NCBI GenBank assembly: GCA_943735955.1
Contig: OX030956.1
Location: 12,998,400-13,062,399 of the forward strand
Source of the DNA: Piscicola geometra
Lineage: Eukaryota; Annelida; Clitellata; Hirudinida; Piscicolidae
Length of the DNA: 64,000 nucleotides
Direction of reading: 5' to 3'
Shown here: in pieces, positions 23,068 through 35,547 of the stretch
Position numbering within the stretch: the first letter of the stretch is position 1
Layout: the number at the start of each line of letters is the position of its first letter
Notes under the pieces: generated by a model
What the model was told of the DNA's origin: nothing
Databases searched by the model: none
Seen by the model: the letters and a program-made list of their open reading frames with translations, nothing else
Made by a program: the position numbers and the translations under genes

Positions 23068-26000
23068 TTATGAGGAACTGGGTGGTGTTGTTGGTTGGTT
23101 GCTGACATAACTGAGGTTGCTGTTGTTGTTTTTGAGTGGGTGCACTTCCACACAGCCTTTCCGAGCCGCAACACGAGCGCTCAAAGGTGGCAAAAGGAAG
23201 TTGCACTTGTTACTGTTACCGAAAAGTTTGCTGTTGTTCGCCAGGACTGAGCTACTGTTGGCGTTTGAATTAATATTACTAATATTAATCGCACCATTAT
23301 TAACATTGGGAATGGCTACGGATCCAGTAGTTACAGTAGCAGAGCCAGTGATTTCATTGGCTTCCTCCTCAACCAATGGAAAGAGGGGGCATGTTGTTGA
23401 GGGCGTGTCTTCGAACAGTTGAGGGTTTTCAATACTCATTCGCATGCGTCGTTGTGAGTCATCTTCGCTCACTAAAAAGTATGTCAAAACGTTACCCTTG
23501 CCCTGAAAAAAAGAAAAGAAATTGGTGGGGAGCTCAGAATGAATGAATTAAAATATTATTATTCATAATATTAATGAATATTATTACATACATTGTAATT
23601 ATATTTTTACAAAAGTTAAAATAAACAACTATAATAATATATTATTTTTAAAATCTATTAAAAGCTGTAAGACAGCGTCACCTTTATATGCACGAGTCCC
23701 CTCCTAACTAGTTCATAACCTCCCAGGCGGTTCAGTAAGTCCACTGTCTGCATACTGCAGTGGATCTTGAGAGCTTTGATGAAAATATAAGTTTTTAAAC
23801 ATTTGATAAAACAACTAAATTTTATAGAAAACATTTTATTAACCTATTTTATTAATCGCTCATACAATTAAATGATTTAAAAATAAAATAGGTAAATTTA
23901 AAAAATATTTTAGACACCTTCTCCACTAGATTCCATGCGGGAAGCAGTGTTCACGGTGTCTCCAAAGAGACAGTATCGTGGCATTTTCAGTCCTACTATC
24001 CCGGCAACCACAGGTCCTGTGAGGTCCAAGAATACGCAAAATTTGGTAATATCGTCGTACAATAATCAAGTGTTGATGCTGAAATGCACGACGTAGATGT
24101 AGATTTAATATTAAAAATTAATGGTACAAGCATTTCAAAGCCTACCAGAGTGTATTCCGATACGGAGAACAAGGCTTCTGTCAGGCCGGTGTCTGATCTT
24201 GAAGCCATTGGTGGTGTTTAGAAGGTTCAGCGACATTGAAGCGATCTCGCCGGCGTGGTTGTCAGCATTTCTTATGGGAAGTCCACTCACCACCATGTAC
24301 GCATCTCCTATCGTTTCGACCTGTAGGAGAAGGGAGAAAAGTAAGAAATTAATTGGAAAAATTGTTTCATATATTCAAATGATTTGTGAAAACTATAAAT
24401 GTTTCGATAATGTAAACCTTGTATACGTCGTACGCTTCGATTATTGAGTCAAACTGCGTGTACAAGTCGTTCAGCATCGTCACCACCTGAACGGAAGTGT
24501 CTAGATAGGTAAAAATATCCCTCATAGGTAATAATATTAAAATATTATGAGTCAATGATTCTCTTAATTGCGTATAAAATGATGAAAATAAGCAAGCAAA
24601 TAAAACCTCAAGTGGGGTGCTTTCAGCAGAGAGACTGGTGAAACCAACGATGTCAGAGAAGTAGATGGTGACGCAATCGTACAATTCTGGAATCACTTGA
24701 GCTCCTTGTATCAGCTGTTCTGCCACAGACCTGTGTTTGAATGTTGGTTTGTGTGGGTACATTTGTTTGAATTTGCTTGAAATGGTGTTAAAAAAACTAG
24801 GAAATGAATCCCAAAAAGAACTTGGGCAGCATTCTGAGAAGCAGAGACTCCGTGGTCTTCTTCTCCTGGGCCAGTTGGTACGTTCGTTCTTCCACCAGAC
24901 TCTCCAGCGTGGTTGCATACTTCTCCATTATCGCCAGCATGTTGTCAAAGATGTTCGAGCTCCTGAAGACAAAAATAGTGTTTTTTATTATTAGTTCGCT
25001 AGATGGGTGAAGAAAATCGTTGAAGAATTTTACGTTATTGGTTTTTTCTCAGTAACGAGACCAAATGACTACCACTAACAGTCCTTGCTGCATGGGCTTC
25101 AGCTTGATGCGAATGAGTTTGAAGTCAGGCCTCAAGTCAACCTCTTCACTCCAGCACTCTTGCATCAACTTCTCGATGAAGTCCGGAGTACGCAGGTTGA
25201 CGGTGTCGGGCCTTAGAAGCTTGTCTCCAAACGGGTTGCGAACCATTTCTGCGATTTCTGATGTTTTTAAAACAATTAAACAAATTAGTAACGATATATT
25301 TGTATACATTATTTCGTTTAATGTATGGCGTAATAAAAAGTGGAACAAAAAAGCTTTTAAAAATTGATTCCTTCCAGTTTCTACCTTGGGGAGTGAAATT
25401 AGTATTTTCCCATGGTTTCTCTCTGGCATAGATGCTGAAAAGGATGAGAGAGAACGAGTAGACATCAGCTTTCGGACTTCCTGCCATCCTCCCAGTGCTG
25501 CTACGGAGCACCTCGGGAGCCTTCCAGATCATTTCTGCCGAAATGAAAGCACTGGAGATGAAATTGCTGCCTAAAAGTCGTTAAAAAAAGTATATTTATA
25601 CTATGTTAAATTATATAAAACATACGTTTTTTAAAATTATATTTATTCTTTTCTAAATAATATAAAAAAAAGAACTCACCTTCCCAATCCATCATTAACT
25701 TTTGTGTTCTGAGTGCTCTCAAACCAAAATCACTCACCTGTCGATGGAAGGAGTGACTTAAAACCTTCATTCAATCAATCAAATAAATTTATATAGCGCC
25801 TTTTCATTAATTCAAAAGCGCAAAAAGTATCAATAAATATCATTAATTTGCCAACGATCTTCTACCTGCAGAACCCATCTGCTGTCCACCAGGCAGTTGG
25901 AAGGACAGAGGTTTCCATGGTAACCAATTTCACTGTCGTGCAGGAACATCATGCCCTGGAGTTGTTTAGAGTTGTAAATGATCGTGTTTAAATCATTATT

Positions 26001-29000
26001 ATTTCATACTAATTAAAAGAAAAGAACAAATTATATTTATTAAAATTAAATTGTTGAAATGCTTTGAAATTTAATAATCATATAAATATGGTATTCCGAT
26101 ATGAAACCTTGACAAGATCAAAGACAAGCGATGCGATGAACATGCCGTCAAGGTGGATGTCTCCGTTTTCCAAGATGTCCTACTCGGAAATATCTCCATT
26201 TTAATGCAAAGAGATGAAAAAAGTGCGTTCTATACAGGGAATTTTACGTTACCTAAACCAACTAATCTATTGAGTTTTTATATTTATATTTGATGAATAT
26301 TTATTCAACTATTTTCACCTTGAGGCTGCCTCTGGAGCAGTACTGGGTGACGATGTAAATGTGCGCTGGTTCGATGCACGCTCCAAGGAACCTGAATAAG
26401 AAAAACGACAATAACAGTTTTCTTTGTAATAAAAATAACTTTAGCTTTTTAGCAACAAAGTGTTTATACAAACATGCATGTATTTGCGGTAGCTTGTTAA
26501 CATTCAAGTTCAAAATTCAGATAGGTTTCCAAATTCCACAATGACAAACCTGTTGATGTTGTCATGGCTGAGTTCCTTCATCAGCAAAAGTTCTTTTTTC
26601 ATCTCAGATGTCAACTCCATCTCTCTCTTCTTCATCTTCTTCACTGCCACTAAGTTGCCTTATAATTAAGAATTAAATGCTTTTTTTAAAATAAAAAATT
26701 AAATGTTTTTTTTTAAATAATAAAAAATTAAATGTTTTTTTAATAGTAACAAATTAATATTTTTTTTAAATAATAACAGATTAAATTTTTTCTCGAAAAA
26801 TTACAAATGAAACGTTTAAAAAACATATATTCATTATTGGCATGTTGTTTCGAAGTTTTTATCTGAGTATTGATCATCTCCAACCCTTAAACGATCCCAG
26901 GCTGGTGTAGGCATTTCTGGGCAGTTTCAAGGCAGTGCACTCTTCTACGGACAAGTGGCTCAGACGACCAAACTTGTCATCCTGGTGCGATAAAACAAAT
27001 TGAAATTTAAGCATTTAATAATTTTTTCATAAGTTAAATAACTTATTAAATTATTTTTTTAGAAATTTAGTTTACACACGCGAGACAAATATTTAGTAGA
27101 TGTGGAGATTTCCATTTGGCCATCCTAGTTGTTCATAAATGATTACAAACATTTGCTTCGTTAATGTTGGCCATTCCGTTGTCGACAATCAACAAGTCTT
27201 TCGACTCAATCTTCCATAACATGCTTGAAACTTTCTGCTGGTACATGTACTGCCTAGAAGGTAAAAATAATGGGATTTTACAGAGTTCTTTCTTAAATAA
27301 ATGAATAAATAAAATTGAAATATTAAAAAGATTGACTTTTAGTGAGATTTTTCTTAAAATTTGAATAGTTTTATTTTTAATATCAAACACGGAGAAAACC
27401 TTGTTATGACAGTAGAAGCGGTTATAAGAATGCAGATGACGATAATAAACACCAGTGTTGAAGGCCATCCTGTGGAGGCAAGAGTGGTGAGTTTTGGGGG
27501 TCTTCATACTAATCATTCAATGTTTAAATAAAAAAAATGTAACATTCATATTTATCTATGATTTTTTCTAATGTTCACTATGAATGAGTTAAGTTTCATA
27601 AATAGGATGGTGTATTCTATGATTCTTATGAACTCTTAACCAGGAATAAAAGAGCATTTGGCTCCGTCGAAGCCGCACGGAGGAATGCTGAGGGGAACTT
27701 TTCCACCTATCCACTTCACTTCTCTTTTGTATTTGAAATCCTTAAAAAAGAATGATCGGTTTTGTTACGAACATTTTATACTTAAAACTTGTAATTTCTT
27801 TTTCATTAAAGTTTCTATTTTTAATCAAGAACTGAAGTTTCAAATTATTAATAATAATAATAAATTTTAAAAATTTATTAGTTTATGATAATCACAGGAA
27901 TATCCTTTTGTTTGGAAGTAAAGTAGCCAATGGGTCGTAGAGACTTGGTGGGTCGGTTGTCATCTTTGGATTTTTCATTCGGATTCGATACGAGATTGTA
28001 CGAGTTTTTGTTGCCATGCGTGTTTTCATCGTGGGCTGGGAGAGTGCTGTTTTCTGAAATGTCGTCCACCAGAGCTACAACTGTGTAGTTCGCTTCAGCA
28101 TCGCCGTCTTCATCGATGTAAATCGTGTGACCTTGAATGCCTGCGATGAATACGTGCTTGCAGTTACTATTTGTATGCAGATAAAAACCCATTAAAAAGA
28201 CGTTAAATTCTTCGACAATGTAAACCTAAGATTTAGAATTTTCTTTAAGTTTAATCTAAAATCAGTGAATGAATAACCAAAAATTAAACGACTGTAGCCT
28301 TGACCAACGGCCAATTTTTCTAGGTTTAAAGCTAGTAACCCGTATGGGTGATACGTCAATACAATAATAATAATATATAATATATAAGATATATATAATA
28401 AAATATATAAAATATAAATATATAAAATATAAATATATAAAATACAAATATATAAAATATAAATATATAAAATATAAATATATAAAATATAAATATATAA
28501 AATATAAATATATAAAATATAAATATATAAAATATAAATATATAAAACATAAATATATAAAATATAAATATATAAAATATAAATATATAAAATATAAATA
28601 TATAAAATATAAATATATAAAATATAAATATATAAAATATAAATATATAAAATATAAACATATAAAATATAAATATATAAAATATAAATATATAAAATAC
28701 AAATATAAAATATAAAAAATATATAAAATATAAATGTAAAAAATAAAAAATAATAAAAATAATAAAAATATAAAATATATAAAATATATAAAATATATAA
28801 AATATATAAAATATAAAATATAAAAAATATATAAAATATAAAATATAAAATATAATAAATATATAAAATATATAATATATATAAAATATAAAATATAAAA
28901 TATATAAAATATAAAATATAAAAAATATAAAATATAAAAAATATAAAATATAAAAAATAAAAAATAAAAAAAATATAAAATATAAAAAATATAAAATATA

Positions 29001-32000
29001 AAAAATATAAAATAAAAAAAATATAAAATATAAAAATATAAAATATAAATATAAAATATAACAAATATAAAATATAACAAATATAAAATATATAAAATAT
29101 AAAATATATAAAATATAAAATATAAAAAATATAAAAATTATAAAATATATATAATATAATAAATATATAATAATGCTCTTCATTATTATGATAATAATAA
29201 TAATTGTTATTATAAATATCCTAGAGACTCTCAATGGTGGTGTTCTTGATGTGTTGCATGATGGCGGTTCCATTCCTGATGGGAACCCCCTTCGAGAGGC
29301 ACTCGTACAGCGCCCTTGCGTACACCAGCACCGCGTCGTACAAGTAGCAAGCGTATACCGAAATCTTCATCTGATGATGAATTATTATTTATAATACTTT
29401 CATCGAAACTTTTTTCTTTTGGAATAAATAAATCAAAAGTTGAAAAAAAAGTAAAATAAAAAATGTAAAGGCTTGCCAACGTCTATGGTGGAACCATAAT
29501 AATTTAGGCTTTTTTGGGAAAAAGCCTTCATCTCTTTGCGAAAGGTCTGGTACTTCTGCGTGGGGTTGGGAGTCCTTGGAAAGAGCAGGAGGGTCATCGC
29601 GAAAGCCTCCACTTGCTTGTTGTCGAACTCTTCAAAGTCTTTGGGATTGTAGTCGTTTCATAAGTGGATACCTCTAATGTACCTCAAATGAATTTATTTT
29701 TCGATTTCGAATTTATTCACATGTTACGGTTTCAATTGATTCAACCTAGGTGTTTAATAGATCGTACAACGAACTAAAGTATACTGATGATTTTTCATAA
29801 TAGAAAAACAAAAATACAAAAAAAACTGACATTGTCTGAAATATCTCGCATTATTCAGGGGCTCAAATGCATCTTCTTGCACTGCAATTACTAGGTACTC
29901 TCCTGTCAAGAAAAGTTGCGGATAACTTCAAATAAAGTGAAAATGATAACTAATTATAATTAATTAATTATTAATTTTCTCTTCATAGATGAATATTTAA
30001 ATAGTTTGATAAATTAAATTCCCGTGAGTTGAAGAGGAGTCACCGTTGTCGAGGTCGAGGTCAGTCATGCTGCGCACGAAGTCGATCAAGGCCCGGTCAA
30101 GCTCTCCCAGGAATATGTAGACTAGAAAATGCAACAAAAAATTTTGAAATGGAAAAATGAAAATAATAATTTGCTAAAGAAAAATAATGTAAAAAGTATT
30201 AAACAAAAACATTTTTATACTTCTAGTACTATCTTTCGTCTCCAGAATGACTCTCTGTCCGTTAGCATAGAAGGGTTCTTTCAGAATCTGGTTTTCGTTC
30301 ATGCTTATGCCGTGTTCTTTCGCTAGCAAGCTGAAGGATTGTATCGCCTCGGCCCAGTTCGTCTCGTCTTCTACCACCAACTATTCAAACAAACTTTTTA
30401 TTTTTACCAATTATTTTATTCAAGATTTAAAGCCTTATGAAATTTAATAAATCTATAAAAGCCTATTTATAGACAATAAATTATAATTAATACATAAACC
30501 AAACCACGTTTGATAATTAGTTCCAAAATTCAGTTTCCGATAATCATACTGACTTGACAGTGTTTCCAGTGGAAGAACTTCATGAGAGAAATCATTGACT
30601 TTGCCACCTTGAACTTTGAAGGAGAGGTTCTCGAGAAAGTTGGCGTGTAAGCCGTACCCTGAGAGGCTGAACCTTTCTGGAAATATTTAATTGCATTATT
30701 AATTTTAATTATATTTAAATAACATTATTAATTTTAATTATATCGAAATAAAATTATTAATTTTAATTATATCGAAATAGAATTATTAATTTTAATTATA
30801 TTGAAATAGCATTATTAATTTTAATTATATTTAAATAGCATTATTAATTTAAATTATATTTAAATAGCATTATTAATTTAAATTATATTTAAATAGCATT
30901 ATTAATTTAAATTATATTTAAATAGCATTATTAATTTAAATTATATTTAAATAGCATTATTAATTTAAATTATACTTAAATAGCATTATTAATTTGAATT
31001 AAACTTAAATAGCATTATTAATTTAAATTATACTTAAATAGCATTATTAATTTAAATTATACTTAAATAGCATTATTAATTTAAATTATACTTAAATAGC
31101 ATTATTAATTTAAATTATACTTAAATAGCATTATTAATTTAATTATATTTAAATAGCATTATTAATTTTAATGATATTTAAATAGCATTATTAATTTAAA
31201 TTATATTTAAATAGCATTATTAATTTAAATTATATTTGAATAGCATTATTAATTTTAACTATATTTAAATAGCATTATTAATTTAAATTATACTTAAATA
31301 GCATTATTAATTTAAATTATACTTAAATAGCATTATTAATTTAAATTATACTTAAATAGCATTATTAATTTAAATTATACTTAAATAGCATTATTAATTT
31401 AAATTATACTTAAATAGCATTATTAATTTTAATTATATTTAAATAGCATTATTAATTTTAATGATATTTAAATAGCATTATTAATTTAAATTATATTTAA
31501 ATAGCATTATTAATTTAAATTATATTTAAATAGCATTATTAATTTTAACTATATTTAAATAGCATTATTAATTTAAATTATACTTAAATAGCATTATTAA
31601 TTTAAATTATACTTAAATAGCATTATTAATTTAAATTATACTTAAATAGCATTATTAATTTAAATTATACTTAAATAGCATTATTAATTTAAATTATACT
31701 TAAATAGCATTATTAATTTTAAATTATGTTTAGTTTTTTTTAAAGCTTAGAATACTATTTATGGCTAATATTTTTACCTTTTAGCTTTTCCATTAAGAAA
31801 AATGTATAATACTTTTAAAAGCGAGGAATATATATTTTGAGCTTTTAATCAATTCTAATTAATTTTAATAACGGTAATTGTATTCATCGGAAGTAATTTC
31901 ATAGCTCGAATAATCACTAGAATCATTAATGGAAAATCTTTCAATTTTTTGGACTTTGCTAATATTTAATCATCTTTTCCCTAACAATTGTTTCCAATAA

Positions 32001-33609
32001 ACAAAAGTCTGCCGAATCTCTACCTCTCGGCTATGTAACAATGTAACATTGCCTATGTTTGTTCGAATGCCTTACAGAGCCTTAATTTACATTTTGAGTG
32101 AATATTCTTTTTGTATATAATTAATTTAAAATATTCTTTTAAAAATTCAATCCATATTTTATGGATTAAATATATCATTTTTAATTAGCTAAAAAACATA
32201 TTTTTCCGTTTAAAATCCCCCCCCCCTCGTTAAGAACCAAGCCCACTAACAAAAGCGATGAGTGGTAGGTTCCACGCAGAGGCCAGAATGGCTTCCATGT
32301 AGCCAGAAGAGCCAATGAAAGCGGATGCATTACTGACATAGAAGTCAGTCAGTGTCTTGAGGGGCTGGTTGGTGTTGCTTTTGGAGCTGAGTGCTTCGAG
32401 ACGGACATCGAGAGGCGCCAGGATGCGCTTGTTCGCTTGCTCCATGGCGTAGCGGATGACCCCAGGATAGAAAATGTTCCTGAGAGTTATCGGCAAGAAT
32501 CCGAAGAAGCCTATGTAGATGATGCGTGAAGCGTTCGAAACTTTGCTTTGAGAGACCTCGATGTCGGTGGGTTTGATGGCGCACTGGGAAGGCAGGGGAA
32601 ACTTCCGGATGTGGGAGTAGGATTCGAGGTTGTCGTAGTTGGTGTCGTTGTTTAAGTGGCTAAGCGAGGTAGAAATGTTGTAGTTTTTGTCTGAGTTGTT
32701 GTAGTTGCTGAGGTTGTTTGGTGCACTCACATTATTTCGGACACTACTGGCTTCTGAGCGTTTATATCTTTCTAAAAATGTGTGTTTTAAAGCTTCTTTT
32801 TCTTGATCTCCAAACAATTTTTCATTTCTGAAAGCCCTACTTGAATTCTTTAATTCAATTTTGTTTGTTTGTAACTCAGATGAACTTCCGCTATGCTGTT
32901 CTTGAGAGGCTTTACGGAGATTGCTTCCTGGAGACAACTCACTTTTCCCGATTTCCCGATTTATTCTTGCATTTCCAATCATATTTGTGTTTCCATTAAA
33001 TGATGAAAGCTGTGAAGTGTTCCTAACACTGTCTAAACATTTGTTAAATTGTCTTTTCTTTTTGTTATGGTTTTTCAAACATTGTCTTAAATGGACCTTA
33101 AAAAATAAGTTACGACTTTTTATATTAAAACTTTTAGAGGCAAAAGATCTTTTATCCACATTTTGTAAATTATTTATTTGGAAGTTTATATTTTGGTTTG
33201 TTAAAACTTCACTGCTGTTAATAAAAGTTGAAACATTTTTATTCTTGTTTTTATCATTTTTTGTTGCTTTTTCAACACATTTTTCAATCCCGACTTTTTT
33301 TATCTTTTCATTTCTTCTCTCGCTGTCGCTGATACTTGGTTTATTTTCGAGTTTTTTGCTTTTTTTGTCAAATCCATTACTTGAAGTGTTTCTGTTCAGA
33401 AGGCGAGAAATCACTTCTTGGGCGAATTTGATGATACTTTGGGGTGAAGAAAATGAGGCTGGTGAAGTTGGTGTTGATGGTGTGAATGGGGTTGAAATGT
33501 TACAGGTAGGTACTTGATCTTCTGAAGTAGAGGGATGACATTTGATGAGACTATTTGTTGTTAGGATTATCAGAAATATGAGGCTGACAAGTGTTTGTTG
33601 AAAGTACAT
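23068..33609 (-). CDS. Receptor-type guanylate cyclase, natriuretic peptide receptor class
   Basis: Twenty-six minus-strand exons, about 1536 residues: 32251-33609, 30554-30676, ~30221-30380, 30044-30121, 29830-29902, 29481-29638, 29229-29370, 27896-28140, 27641-27740, 27400-27469, 27151-27253, 26885-26981, 26550-26658, 26319-26391, 26108-26179, 25866-25955, 25680-25737, 25385-25570, 25080-25257, 24822-24962, 24607-24730, 24418-24486, 24146-24320, 23918-24016, 23682-23773, 23068-23502. It makes cGMP at the plasma membrane. Seen: signal peptide; about 290 residues of Asn/Ser/Lys-rich sequence; ligand-binding ANF fold (from [12 protein letters not shown]); PPCGFDG juxtamembrane; [18 protein letters not shown]; kinase homology domain with HGN in place of HRD (a pseudokinase, usual for the family); coiled linker SLVEERTNQLAQEKK; cyclase with [31 protein letters not shown] and [20 protein letters not shown], all catalytic signatures intact; then a 140-residue Ser/Asn-rich tail. 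The exon 3 donor is ambiguous. TATA box at 33754-33761. Confidence 0.93.
28372..29165. repeat. 15-bp AT minisatellite and degenerate AT repeat in a cyclase intron
   Basis: From about 28372 to 28702 the unit aatataaatatataa repeats with a 15-bp period and few changes. From 28703 to 29165 it degenerates into irregular aaaatat/aaatataa units. It lies between cyclase exons 29229-29370 and 27896-28140. All three minus-strand frames are open through it, because the unit lacks stop triplets on that strand, so the long Tyr/Phe/Ile frames are not genes. Confidence 0.95.
30677..31722. repeat. 29-bp minisatellite, about 36 copies, in a cyclase intron
   Basis: The unit ttaaatagcattattaattt followed by aaattatac (29 bp) is repeated head-to-tail over about 1.05 kb. 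Early units carry ttttaattatat, later ones ttaaattatac. Higher-order blocks recur: a cluster with taatgatatt and taactatatt is seen near 31150-31270 and again near 31450-31560. The array begins immediately at the acceptor of exon 30554-30676. Confidence 0.95.
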
Positions 33610-33753
33610 TGTGGCTATGTTCTATTAGAAAAAAGAACCTAATTGGTGAAAAAAAATACTTTACTTCAAATAAATCTAACTTAATCTTAGGAAGAAATAC
33701 TAAAGTATAATATTTCGAAAAGGTTTAACGGGTTAGATTGGCAAAGACCGTTT

Positions 33754-33761
33754 CTTTTATA
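33754..33761 (-). promoter_or_regulatory. TATA box of the guanylate cyclase gene
   Basis: Read on the minus strand the site is TATAAAAG, about 145 bp upstream of the cyclase ATG at 33609. Position and sequence fit a core promoter; the transcription start is inferred, not seen. Confidence 0.6.
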
Positions 33762-34443
33762 CGCTTGGGAGGCATTTTTGATTTGAAAGCATACATCTTA
33801 TGAGTTCAGACGGATGTAATAGGAATGTTGACGAAGCATTTAATCAATTGTGGTCTTTTTTAATATATAGAAAAATATTAATAAAAATATAGAATATGTT
33901 GAATAAATATGAATAATCCTACAAAGAAGCGTTCCGTAAATACTATTTTTAACTCTTAGAACTTGGAACTTTAAAAGTTGATCACGCAAGCTTCAAAGAT
34001 CTTCCCTTTATAATTAACTTACGCGTTTCTAGGTTTATTTGAGATTTAAGAGTGTTTTCCAGTTTTTTCAAAGCTTTCAAAATCACATTTTTTAAATTTG
34101 AGAGTGATTTCAGTTAAAACTTACAAAGAAATTTTTATGAGAAGCAAAGTAAGATTCATAACAGTTAAATATAAAATTTTTTTAAATAATTTCATGCGAC
34201 TATGAGACAAGCGAAAACAATCAAAAGCACAAAAAAGTTCGCAATATTTTTGCATTAGCGAACTTGAACGGCTTCTTGATGTTCGCCCAATGAAGCATTT
34301 CATGCAGGGAGCAATCGTGACGTTGCAGGCAGGAGCGAATTAGTCGCATTTCCGCCTTTCATCCTCCCTACCAGGTATCTAACGTCGCTTAATACGCCTA
34401 ATTTGAAAAAGTATTCGTATGATGAGTGTATTAAATCTTTTCA

Positions 34444-34451
34444 TATAAAAG
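34444..34451 (+). promoter_or_regulatory. TATA box of the INSM-like gene
   Basis: TATAAAAG on the plus strand, about 170 bp upstream of the ATG at 34621. It fits a core promoter. Confidence 0.55.
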
Positions 34452-34620
34452 CAGGTTTCTTAATCTGACAGCTTCTCATTTTGATTTGAGGTGGAAGATG
34501 TTTAACTAGATTTTTAATCCATTCAAAAACTTATGAGAGAATCGGTAATATTTTCTTCACTTCTTTTGTAACAAATAGAAAAGGGTTTAAAATTACTTGT
34601 ATGCGTTGAAAAACAATAAG

Positions 34621-35547
34621 ATGGAAGGCTGGTATCTACCTCTAGATCTATCTGCCAAGAGACCTGCACTGTGTTCTTACAAGAATGACTTCTCAATCGA
34701 TAAGATTTTGGCTGCCAAACCAACGCCATATCAACCCAAAAACTGTTACCAAGGTCTTCCAAGGTTGCAACATGAAGGACACAACCAGCATCAGTTTCAT
34801 CTCAATCGACTTGTTTTTCTCAAAGCAAACCTGCAATGGAAACACTACATGCAGAGAAAAGTTTTAAACCAGCAGCTGATGACGTCTCAAAAATCAATCA
34901 ACTCTCCTTCGGCGCAACTTGTTAATTATTCATTTCCTTTTTATCCACTTTCCCATCCCATGTTTCTCAAGTTTCCCTCTCTCGAAAGTAACCTCGAAAC
35001 GAGTAAGAAGGTTTCGAAACCAAGAAAAAAATCTAAATTCTTCAACGAAGAAGCTTTGAAGCAAAACAACCATACATACTCCAAGAATGAACTTTGCATC
35101 TCTAACAACATCTCATATAAAAATAGAAAACCAAATCACCATGGAATGACATTTGGCAACAAAGCCCCCTTCAAAGCAATCCCATGCAACCAAAATCCCC
35201 GCACCAACAACAACAAACCAGTTTCTCCCGACGAAGCTCTTGTGACTTTGGAAGATTCCTACGAATGCAAGTTGTGTCACACGTGTTACTGGAGTCCTGT
35301 CGCACTGGCCGGTCACGACTGCTCCAAAATGGTCAAGAAACACTTCAAGTTAGTGCATCATTAAAGTCTTTTTATTAAAGGCTTCCAATGATTAAATTAT
35401 AAGATGCACTTTTTAGATCTATAGATTATAGATAATAGTTATTAAATTTTGTAACTTTCTCAAACACCATTCAGGTGTGAAACGTGCGCTAAGGTCTTCA
35501 ACTCTTCGGCCAACCTTGCCTCACACAAAAGATGGCACACACTTTGA
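34621..35547 (+). CDS. INSM/nerfin/EGL-46-type zinc finger repressor, short form
   Basis: Two exons, 34621-35348 and 35475-35547, phase-consistent, 266 residues. INSM-family factors are repressors acting in neural and endocrine progenitors. Seen: finger 1, CKLCHTCYWSPVALAGHDC, is C2HC-type, followed by a short linker split by the intron. Finger 2, CETCAKVFNSSANLASHKRW then H, is C2H2. Both match the first two fingers of INSM1 closely (ALAQHKC; CAKVFSCPANLASHRRWH). The N-terminus has PLDLSAKR, a match to the CtBP-binding PxDLS motif, and FSIDKILA, a match to the eh1 Groucho-binding motif. Start: ATG at 34621 (MEGWY). The protein stops three residues after finger 2 (HTL then TGA), so the additional fingers of INSM1 are absent. 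No SNAG motif is present in these exons. An aataaa at about 35757 could be the polyA signal. Confidence 0.85.

Larger units (their letters stand above)
33610..34620. other. Divergent promoter region between guanylate cyclase and INSM-like gene
   Basis: About 1 kb separates the two ATGs, which point away from each other. Each side has its own TATAAAAG (33754-33761 minus, 34444-34451 plus). No coding signal and no SNAG-type exon was found for the INSM-like gene here. Confidence 0.6.

Noticed and set aside
25866..25955. HGN in place of the kinase HRD motif, suggesting a broken enzyme
   Set aside because: Natriuretic-type cyclases normally have a pseudokinase domain with this change; the cyclase domain is intact.
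28192..29273. Three overlapping minus-strand frames of 270-305 codons rich in Tyr, Phe and Ile
   Set aside because: All three frames of an AT tandem array lacking stop triplets; the array lies in a cyclase intron.
29600..29690. In-frame TGA just upstream of a cyclase exon, suggesting a pseudogene or recoding
   Set aside because: An acceptor at CCCAAAG (plus 29639-29640) places the TGA in the intron and gives perfect phase with the preceding exon.
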